A stretch of DNA of 5,157 nt from an uncultured Erysipelotrichaceae bacterium (GTDB lineage Bacteria; Bacillota_I; Bacilli_A; Erysipelotrichales; Erysipelotrichaceae): NCBI GenBank assembly GCA_910586285.1, contig CAJUGR010000124.1:1-5157 (forward strand), given 5' to 3'. Shown here in pieces: positions 1 to 5,005 of the stretch. A program made the translations under genes and the position numbers. The notes below the pieces were generated by a model. The model searched no databases, was not told the DNA's origin, and saw only the letters and a program-made list of their open reading frames with translations. Numbering within the stretch: position 1 is the stretch's first letter; each line of letters starts with the position of its first letter.

Positions 1-915
1 CTGGGCGGTTTTCTTAGGATGGTGCTCGCTGATATATTTCAGATATCCCAACATCACAATCGCCATTCCCTCTCCATGGATAATTCCATACTGCGCACTT
101 ATTTCATGTTCCACGCGATGAGAAGCCCAGTCCGATTCCCGTCCCGTGTCCAAAAGATTATTATGCGCGATAGACGCAAGCCATTGAACCTCTGCTCTGG
201 CATGAGAATCATTGGGATCATCCATAACTCTTGCGCCGTTCAGCAGCAATGCCTTGATCGCCCCTTCGATTAAGAAATCGGTGGTGTCCACTTGCTCAGT
301 GTTGGTAAAATATCTTTCCAATAAATGAGATAAGATATCCGAAATACCGCAAGCGGACTGATACTTTGGCAAGGTTCTTGTATATTCAGGATTCATTACC
401 GCAAATTGGGGGATGATTTTCTCATCTTCAACACCTACTTTGTGAAGCCCATTGCTTATAATCGCGGCGTTGGATGTTTCAGAACCGCTGGCAGGAATGG
501 TAGAAATCACTCCGATTGGCACCGCCTGCACGATTTGCGCTTTTCCTTCAAAGAAATCCCATACATCTTTTTCATAAGGAATTCCCACGGCAACCGCTTT
601 TGCCGTATCCACCGAGCTTCCTCCGCCAACCGCGAGAATAAAGTCCACTTGTTCTTTCTTTCCGATATGAACCAACTCTCTTACCAACTCCACTTTGGGA
701 TTCGGTACAACATTTCCATTCGCGATCAGTTTCATACCGCAATGCTCACAAATTCTTTCTACATTCTGATAAATGCCCAGCTCTTTAACAAAATCGCCGC
801 TATACACCATCAGCAAAGTTTTTACCCCTTTCGATCGCAAAAACTCCTCTACCTTGCCATAAGGCTCCGAGCCGAAAATAATTCTGGCAGGATTATAATA
901 TTCAAAATCAATCAT
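1..915 (-). CDS. Iron-dependent (BDH/YqhD-type) alcohol dehydrogenase, 3' end missing
   Basis: I translated 305 open codons from ATG at 913-915 to the window edge; the family is usually about 385-390 residues, so roughly 80 C-terminal residues lie outside. An AAAAGGAGG ribosome site lies about 10 nt before the start, and the N-terminus (FEYYNPARIIFG) is typical of the family. The NAD(P)-binding region carries VGGGSSVDTAK (residues 96-106) and TIPASGSE (139-146). All four metal ligands expected by analogy with YqhD are present: D194 and H198 in SDILSHLLERYF, H266, and H280 in IIHG. The family is cytosolic and interconverts aldehydes and alcohols; the BDH/YqhD branch often prefers NADPH. It is the fourth gene of the operon, 22 nt after the aldolase. 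I therefore infer that it reduces the aldehyde the aldolase releases (acetaldehyde or 2-methylthioacetaldehyde). A lactaldehyde/propanediol role is the main alternative. Family certain, substrate inferred. Confidence 0.93.
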   Translation of the reverse strand, partial: MIDFEYYNPARIIFGSEPYGKVEEFLRSKGVKTLLMVYSGDFVKELGIYQNVERICEHCGMKLIANGNVVPNPKVELVRELVHIGKKEQVDFILAVGGGSSVDTAKAVAVGIPYEKDVWDFFEGKAQIVQAVPIGVISTIPASGSETSNAAIISNGLHKVGVEDEKIIPQFAVMNPEYTRTLPKYQSACGISDILSHLLERYFTNTEQVDTTDFLIEGAIKALLLNGARVMDDPNDSHARAEVQWLASIAHNNLLDTGRESDWASHRVEHEISAQYGIIHGEGMAIVMLGYLKYISEHHPKKTAQ

Positions 916-937
916 AACTTAATATCCTCCTTTTCTG

Positions 938-1618
938 TTATGCTGTATAACCCTTTGATCCTTTATCATCCGCATCCTTTTGTCCATAGGACTGAAATTT
1001 TTCGATCACCTCATCAATTTGTTCTTCCGATAGTATGTAAGGCTTTCCCACACAGAGACAGCGCCACTGAAGCTCAGCGATCCATTCGCAAGTCTGGGCG
1101 ATATTCATTGCCGCTTCCATAGAATCTCCGCCGCAAATCATCCCATGATTTGCCATTAATACCGCATGATTCTCTGCCATCAGTTGGGAAACCTTCACTG
1201 CCAGTTCCTTACTGCCATAGGTTTCATAATCGGCTACCGGGACGTGATCCGAAGCGGTATTCGCGATCAGATAATGCACTGCCTGCAAGGGGATATGCAA
1301 ACTGGCAAAGACCGTGCAATACATAGAATGCGTATGAACGATAGAAGCGGCTTCCGCGTCTGCCTGATAAATGGATAAATGCAAGTCCAGCTCGCTGGAA
1401 GGCTTGCGATGTCCATCGACAATTTCACCATTCAGATTGGTAATCACCACATCTTCCGGTTTTACCTCATCATAATTGATTCCCGAAGGAGAAATAGCCA
1501 CCAGTCCTTTCGTTCTATCAAGTATACTCAAATTTCCTGATGTGCCGTTGGTAAGCCCACTGCTTTTCAACTGCTTCCCATACGCTACAATTTTTTTTCG
1601 TTCTTCTTCCATTAACAT
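938..1618 (-). CDS. Class II (zinc) aldolase, FucA-like; probable 5-deoxyribulose/methylthioribulose 1-phosphate aldolase
   Basis: A 226-residue class II aldolase/adducin-family protein, close to the usual 210-220 for L-fuculose-phosphate aldolase. Visible motifs are the phosphate-binding GTSGN (25-29) and SPSG (43-46), KPSSE (72-76) with E76 matching the catalytic Glu, and the three zinc histidines H95 and H97 (VHTH) and H158 (ANHG). The start at 1618 is chosen over the Met at codon 3 because a GAGGT site, formed by the last codons of the isomerase, lies 8 nt upstream. The two genes are 4 nt apart and probably translationally coupled. The family cleaves ketose 1-phosphates to dihydroxyacetone phosphate and an aldehyde. 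Lying between an MtnA-type isomerase and an alcohol dehydrogenase, it most likely splits 5-deoxyribulose 1-phosphate or methylthioribulose 1-phosphate. L-fuculose 1-phosphate cleavage is less likely because no fucose genes are nearby. MtnB dehydratase belongs to the same superfamily, but the E76 and aldolase-type context favour an aldolase. Confidence 0.93.
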   Translation of the reverse strand: MLMEEERKKIVAYGKQLKSSGLTNGTSGNLSILDRTKGLVAISPSGINYDEVKPEDVVITNLNGEIVDGHRKPSSELDLHLSIYQADAEAASIVHTHSMYCTVFASLHIPLQAVHYLIANTASDHVPVADYETYGSKELAVKVSQLMAENHAVLMANHGMICGGDSMEAAMNIAQTCEWIAELQWRCLCVGKPYILSEEQIDEVIEKFQSYGQKDADDKGSKGYTA

Positions 1619-1622
1619 ATTT

Positions 1623-2681
1623 TTATACCTCGAAATATTCTTTCAGATGATTAGCAGGAAAAATTCCTTTATCAGTAACGATACCGCTCACAAATTCCGG
1701 AGGGGTGATATCAAATGCCGGATAATAGCCTTTTACGCCTTCCTTGGTAACCCTAACCCCCATAGATTCCATTACGAGTTGAGGATCGCGCTGTTCTATG
1801 ACAATATGAGAGATATCTTTATGGTTCAAATCCGGCGTCCCTGTCACATAGTAAGGAATTCCAAAATAATTGGCCGCCAGAGCGATTTGAAACGTTCCCA
1901 CTTTATTAATGACATGGCCATCCTGCGTAATCACATCCGATGCAGAAATAAACACATCAATATTCTGACTTTTTAATGTATAAGCAGGCATATTATCGGA
2001 TATCACCGTGACATCGAATCCCATGTCGCAAGCGACGCTTGCGGTTAATCTGGAGCCCTGAAAATACGGTCTGGTTTCGGCACAGTAAACCTTAATATTC
2101 TTATGCATTTCTTTGCATGCCCTCAGCATGGTGCCAACTACGGTTCCGGGAAAACAATGCGTTAGGATGGCGCCTTTATCGGGAATTTGTTCTGCCATCA
2201 GCCTTCCGATTTTTGTATAGCGACGATAATTATTATTTATATAGTCAAAAGCGAATGTCATGGCTGCCTCCACCAATTCATCCGATGTTTTCCCCAGCTT
2301 TAAAGCCTCCTCAATGATTGCCACGCCTTTGTTTACGATGCCGATCATCTGTTCTGCCGTGGTTGGTCTTGCATGAGACAAATGGTATGCTGCGACTTTT
2401 ACATATTCAAGGATCGTATATTTATCCCTGTCCTTTACTTCGTTTATCGCCAATACCATTCCCATTGCCGCCGCAACATATGGACCCTCGCTTTGCGTTA
2501 CCATATCTTTTATCGCCTTGGAAACTTCCTGATAATTTCTACAATCCACAAATTCCGTTCTTATCGGGTAGATTCTTCTATCTAAGATTTTGACGATCCC
2601 ATCCTGATACCAAGACACATTTTCAAATTTCAACAGGAACGGCAAATCGTAATCCTGTCGATCTTTCCATAAATGGATCAT
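1623..2681 (-). CDS. mtnA: MtnA-type 5-methylthioribose/5-deoxyribose 1-phosphate isomerase
   Basis: A 352-residue eIF2B/MtnA-family isomerase converting an aldose 1-phosphate (methylthioribose or 5-deoxyribose 1-phosphate) to the ribulose 1-phosphate. I chose ATG 2679-2681, which overlaps the kinase stop as ATGA; a frame extension to 2735 would only add 18 residues read out of the kinase C-terminus. This start also gives the standard family length and a GGGAG site upstream. Conserved parts are RPTT (105-108), the catalytic Cys in THC (C176), ETRPYFQGSRLTA (202-214), SDNMPAYT (228-235), the catalytic Asp D249, and NKVGT (259-263). The C-terminus has YPAFDITPPEFVSGIVTDKG, typical of the family. 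One departure stands out: where classic MtnA has VRGAPAIGIAAAFG, this protein reads VTQSEGPYVAAAMG (61-74), so the loop Arg aligns with T62. Family membership is firm; which of the two substrates it prefers cannot be read from sequence. Confidence 0.94.
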   Translation of the reverse strand: MIHLWKDRQDYDLPFLLKFENVSWYQDGIVKILDRRIYPIRTEFVDCRNYQEVSKAIKDMVTQSEGPYVAAAMGMVLAINEVKDRDKYTILEYVKVAAYHLSHARPTTAEQMIGIVNKGVAIIEEALKLGKTSDELVEAAMTFAFDYINNNYRRYTKIGRLMAEQIPDKGAILTHCFPGTVVGTMLRACKEMHKNIKVYCAETRPYFQGSRLTASVACDMGFDVTVISDNMPAYTLKSQNIDVFISASDVITQDGHVINKVGTFQIALAANYFGIPYYVTGTPDLNHKDISHIVIEQRDPQLVMESMGVRVTKEGVKGYYPAFDITPPEFVSGIVTDKGIFPANHLKEYFEV

Positions 2682-3904
2682 AGATTCACACTCTCCCAGC
2701 AGCGATCGAATTCGGCGGTCAAATCCGACCCGCATTTATACTTTTCGCGATGCTTGATAAAGGATACGCCCGATAGTATCAAAGCCCGCTCCATTTTCAC
2801 TTTTTCTTTACGATCTGTTATGAGCATAAGCTCTTTTACCTTTGTATCACCGACCACCCTGCGGATGATCTCAGTTCCTGCCATGCCCACGGTATCCGAC
2901 ATCACAGCGGTCACATAATCGTCAATAAAGCGCTCATTATATAAAGGAAAGTGAATCTCCGTCTTTAACTTATGAATGGCTTTCGCTTTGAATTGATCGA
3001 ATATCTCGGCAATCGTACGTTTTATCCATGAAATAAAGTCTGTATGATTCGGTTCCATCACCACTTTATTGGCAAAACTGAAAAACAAATTCCCGATTAC
3101 ATTTCCGACGTCATAGCCGATCGGTCCATAAAATGCAAACTCCGGATCTATAATTCTTATTCCTGTCTCATTAATAAATATCGAACCGGAATGCAGATCA
3201 CCATGAATCAAAGCCTGGGATACATTCATAAAAGTGTTTCTCAGTACACCGACTTCTTTCTTTAAATGCTCATCCGCATACAGAACTTGATTCACAAACG
3301 CTTCGTTTCCTTCTGTTATGATGTTTCGGTTTTTATAATTATAATAGGGTTCGGTAAAAACCAAATCCTCCGAAATATCACACAATTCCACATTGGTAAA
3401 TTTTTTTACCCAGTCTTTTTTCAAATGTCTGTCCATCAGCAAATCGGTCGTTGATACCAGTACTTGTACCAGAAAATCGGTGATTTCCTGACTGAAATTC
3501 TCGTACCTATTGCCTTCTAATAAGGCAATGCGCAAGTTTTTAAAATCCGAAATATCTTCCATGGTCAAAGCGCACATCGGTTCGTTGTAGTGATAAACTT
3601 GCGGAACTTTTCCCGGCGCAAAATGATTCTGAATCTTTAAAATTTCTACTTCAATTTTATTTCGATACACGCCCAGCGGTCTTCCCGATGACTTCAATTT
3701 CTTATCCGCCTGTTTTACAACCAATGATTTACCTGTACTGTCATCCCATATTCGGAAAACATAATTAATATTACCATCACCAATTTCATCGACATTCAAG
3801 GCGGCATCGCTACGAAAATAATCTAAATTATCTTTTACAAAATCAATAATGGTTTTTTCATCTAATAGAAAATGATCTGTATAGACTCTATTCGCCTCGC
3901 TCAT
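2678..3904 (-). CDS. mtnK: MtnK-type 5-methylthioribose/5-deoxyribose kinase
   Basis: A 408-residue kinase of the aminoglycoside-phosphotransferase/MtnK fold, about the family's normal length (near 400). It would use ATP to phosphorylate C1 of 5-methylthioribose or 5-deoxyribose in the cytosol. Motifs in order: glycine-rich IGDGNINYVFRI (41-52), nucleotide-binding Lys in VVKQ (K64), hinge region MEDIS (115-119), catalytic loop HGDLHSGSI (234-242), metal-binding DPEFAF (253-258), and the RR pair in IIRRVVG (348-349) that matches the substrate-binding arginines of MtnK. The start at 3904 has AAGGG 9 nt upstream and is also overlapped by a 7-codon leader frame. It is the first gene of the operon, directly behind a near-consensus promoter, and its TGA overlaps the isomerase ATG. 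The following aldolase, in place of the usual MtnB/MtnC/MtnD genes, argues for a 5-deoxyribose or DHAP-shunt role and against methionine regeneration; the two kinase activities cannot be separated by sequence alone. Confidence 0.94.
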   Translation of the reverse strand: MSEANRVYTDHFLLDEKTIIDFVKDNLDYFRSDAALNVDEIGDGNINYVFRIWDDSTGKSLVVKQADKKLKSSGRPLGVYRNKIEVEILKIQNHFAPGKVPQVYHYNEPMCALTMEDISDFKNLRIALLEGNRYENFSQEITDFLVQVLVSTTDLLMDRHLKKDWVKKFTNVELCDISEDLVFTEPYYNYKNRNIITEGNEAFVNQVLYADEHLKKEVGVLRNTFMNVSQALIHGDLHSGSIFINETGIRIIDPEFAFYGPIGYDVGNVIGNLFFSFANKVVMEPNHTDFISWIKRTIAEIFDQFKAKAIHKLKTEIHFPLYNERFIDDYVTAVMSDTVGMAGTEIIRRVVGDTKVKELMLITDRKEKVKMERALILSGVSFIKHREKYKCGSDLTAEFDRCWESVNL

Positions 3905-3924
3905 ATATTGATACCCTTAGACAT
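3901..3924 (-). other. Possible 7-codon leader ORF coupled to the kinase start
   Basis: ATG at 3922-3924 opens a frame encoding MSKGINI and ends at TGA 3901-3903, which overlaps the kinase ATG (3902-3904) as ATGA. It has its own well-placed ribosome site, AAGGAAG at 3932-3938 with 7 nt spacing, which is at least as good as the AAGGG at 3914-3918 that serves the kinase. The kinase site lies inside the mini-frame, so ribosomes translating the leader could deliver initiation to the kinase or keep its site unfolded. It is too short for composition to test whether it is translated; it could be chance. Confidence 0.35.
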
Positions 3925-3946
3925 GACAAGTCTTCCTTTCGTATTA

Positions 3947-3975
3947 ATTATAGAATTTAATAAAATCAGACTCAA
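3947..3975 (-). promoter_or_regulatory. Sigma-A/sigma-70 type promoter of the kinase-isomerase-aldolase-dehydrogenase operon
   Basis: The -35 box TTGAGT lies at 3970-3975 and the perfect -10 box TATAAT at 3947-3952, separated by exactly 17 nt. Transcription should start near 3940, giving a leader of only about 36 nt before the kinase ATG. Such a short leader leaves no room for a SAM riboswitch, T-box or attenuator, so any control should act on initiation or through the short leader frame. The promoter lies just downstream of the terminator at 4045-4080, which isolates the operon from the gene before it. Confidence 0.82.
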
Positions 3976-4044
3976 TATAGATAGTGTCGATGATGTAAGG
4001 TTATCTGTTTAAAATTTGATTTTAATGTAAATATATTGTTGAAG

Positions 4045-4080
4045 TAAAAAAATCTATCAAATAAATGATAGATTTTTTAC
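4045..4080 (-). terminator. Rho-independent terminator of the 202-residue protein gene
   Basis: A 13-bp perfect stem (AAAAAATCTATCA at 4047-4059 against TGATAGATTTTTT at 4066-4078) encloses a 6-nt loop. Read on the minus strand, the core TGATAGA arm runs into seven T residues at 4046-4052. The stop codon TAA (4077-4079) of the upstream gene is part of the far arm, so the terminator begins inside the coding end. The A/T arms make it nearly symmetric and it could also stop plus-strand transcription. Confidence 0.8.
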
Positions 4081-4685
4081 TTTGCTGTAAATTCACTTTC
4101 ATGCTTTTTTGCTAAATCTTCATAATATTTTGCTTTATTATGATCGCCTTTATTGGTATACATCACCGATAATAAGTATTCATTAATATACTTTGCCTCA
4201 TCAGCACAATGTTCATATATCCGCATAACCTCATCCAAATACTTATACCCCTTTTCCATTAAAATATTATAAGACATTTCGATATTCTTTTTAATTTCTT
4301 CATTTTTTAAAGTCTTAGACAGTTTATGAAAATTCTCGATTCTTTTACGATCATTGGTTGATAAGTAATAATTAAAGCCGTTTAAGTATACATCTTGTTT
4401 CTGACGCTCATTTAACTTCATTGCTAATAAAATATCAAACTGGCTGTCGATCATTTTTTTATTGTTACGCATCATAGCTTCATTTAATCGGCAATATTCT
4501 ATGTTAAAAGGTAGGAATACCAATTTTACAATTTTACGATTCAATATTTTTTCCAGCCGTTCATAATCACGACTTTTGAAACAAGCATAAATCTTATTCT
4601 GATAACATTTTTTTAATAGAAATTGGGCGACCGGCTGTCCTACAATCAGCAAAACCATGAAAATCACTAGCATTTCTGTTTTCAT
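4077..4685 (-). CDS. Membrane-anchored hypothetical protein with TPR-like helices
   Basis: A 202-residue protein I do not recognise. Residues about 5-24 (MLVIFMVLLIVGQPVAQFLL) form one strongly hydrophobic segment followed by KK, consistent with an N-terminal membrane anchor or uncleaved signal and a cytoplasmic C-terminal domain. The rest is helical, Lys/Glu/Asn-rich and carries TPR-like units: the clearest is at about 170-193 (YLLSVMYTNKGDHNKAKYYEDLAK), and weaker ones at about 31-49 and 62-90. Such folds usually mediate protein contacts. The start is supported by AAGGAGAG 5 nt upstream. It is a single-gene unit between its own promoter and a terminator, and is clearly more AT-rich than the operon to its left, so its origin or expression level may differ. 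No catalytic motif is visible and I assign no function. Confidence 0.85.
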   Translation of the reverse strand: MKTEMLVIFMVLLIVGQPVAQFLLKKCYQNKIYACFKSRDYERLEKILNRKIVKLVFLPFNIEYCRLNEAMMRNNKKMIDSQFDILLAMKLNERQKQDVYLNGFNYYLSTNDRKRIENFHKLSKTLKNEEIKKNIEMSYNILMEKGYKYLDEVMRIYEHCADEAKYINEYLLSVMYTNKGDHNKAKYYEDLAKKHESEFTAK

Positions 4686-4718
4686 AATGTCTCTCCTTAT
4701 AGATATATTTTACAGCAA

Positions 4719-4746
4719 ATCATAAAATTTATCATGTTTTAAACAA
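4719..4746 (-). promoter_or_regulatory. Probable promoter of the 202-residue protein gene
   Basis: TTGTTT (4741-4746) and TATGAT (4719-4724) are 16 nt apart and lie about 34 nt before the start codon. The region is AT-rich, so other hexamer pairs such as TAAAAT nearer the gene are possible. The -35 box overlaps one of the three TTTAAACA repeats, and a palindrome sits immediately upstream, which suggests regulated initiation. Confidence 0.45.
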
Positions 4747-4807
4747 CACTTCATCCATTAGGATGAAATTTAAACAGTTTTATCTTTTTGTAGACAGAGT
4801 TTAAACA
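4738..4807. repeat. Three TTTAAACA motifs at exact 31-bp spacing
   Basis: The 8-mer TTTAAACA occurs on the plus strand at 4738-4745, 4769-4776 and 4800-4807, i.e. two successive steps of 31 bp, close to three DNA helical turns. The first copy overlaps the -35 box of the probable promoter and the other two lie upstream, so same-face binding of a regulator is plausible. The motif is AT-rich and short, and flanking bases are not conserved, so coincidence is possible. Confidence 0.4.
4750..4767. repeat. Perfect inverted repeat, possible operator
   Basis: TTCATCC and GGATGAA form perfect 7-bp arms around ATTA. It lies 4 nt upstream of the presumed -35 box of the 202-residue protein gene and between two of the TTTAAACA copies. 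No T run follows on either strand, so an operator is more likely than a terminator. Confidence 0.45.
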
Positions 4808-4920
4808 TAACGATTTAGCATCTTGGTAAGCGCCTGTTGATGATGCAATCTCAAGTACGTTGGTAATTGAGCCGCTTCTGGATTTTTCACCGCAGATACA
4901 GGGCATCACCGCACACGAGA

Positions 4921-4947
4921 AAAGAAGTGCTGTTAATGCACTTCTTT
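4921..4947 (-). terminator. Hairpin terminator after the surface-protein gene
   Basis: Perfect 10-bp arms AAAGAAGTGC (4921-4930) and GCACTTCTTT (4938-4947) enclose a 7-nt loop. Read on the minus strand the hairpin ends in TTCTTTTCTC, a broken T tract, and lies about 58 nt after the stop codon at 5006. A T-rich tail also follows on the plus strand, so it could work in both directions. Confidence 0.7.
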
Positions 4948-5005
4948 ATCTTTCCTTTTCCTTCCCTCATGTTACGTTGCACCCTATGCTTTGTCTAGCT
5001 CGCCT

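Larger units (their letters stand above)
4686..5005. other. Gene-free interval with regulatory elements and a GC-raised patch
   Basis: This 320-nt gap holds, from right to left, the 3' untranslated tail and terminator of the surface-protein gene, a patch at 4811-4920 of about 48% GC (my count, 53 of 110), and the promoter, palindrome and 31-bp-spaced motifs of the 202-residue protein gene. In the patch a minus-strand frame is open from about 4948 to a TGA at 4751-4753; from ATG 4906 it would give 51 residues (starting MPCICGEKSRSG). It has no ribosome site, and a second minus-strand frame over the same bases is also open for about 34 codons. I do not call a gene here; a decayed gene fragment is possible. 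Confidence 0.6.

Noticed and set aside
406..1122. Plus-strand open frame of 238 codons
   Set aside because: It lies antisense across the dehydrogenase and aldolase, both with full catalytic motifs. Its translation has no domain-like pattern, and no good ribosome site was seen.
938..1618. Aldolase as MtnB (methylthioribulose-1-phosphate dehydratase)
   Set aside because: The superfamily is shared, but the protein keeps the aldolase catalytic Glu (E76) and the FucA-like motif set, and no MtnC/MtnD-type partner genes are seen in the window.
938..1618. L-fucose catabolism (FucA with a FucO-like dehydrogenase)
   Set aside because: The two upstream genes are MtnK- and MtnA-type, not fuculokinase or fucose isomerase, so a fucose pathway does not fit the operon.
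1476..1976. Plus-strand open frame of 166 codons
   Set aside because: It is antisense to the aldolase-isomerase junction; its residue content is that of a reverse-strand shadow.
2682..2735. N-terminal extension of the isomerase by 18 residues
   Set aside because: The extension lies wholly in the kinase C-terminal coding region. The ATGA overlap start at 2681 gives the usual family length and has a ribosome site.
3976..4044. Possible SAM riboswitch or T-box ahead of the salvage operon
   Set aside because: The consensus promoter starts transcription near 3940, leaving about 36 nt of leader, and no conserved stems of those elements are seen upstream.
4738..4807. Spaced repeats as a CRISPR remnant
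   Set aside because: The repeated unit is only 8 bp and AT-rich. CRISPR repeats are normally above 20 bp, and no cas gene is present.
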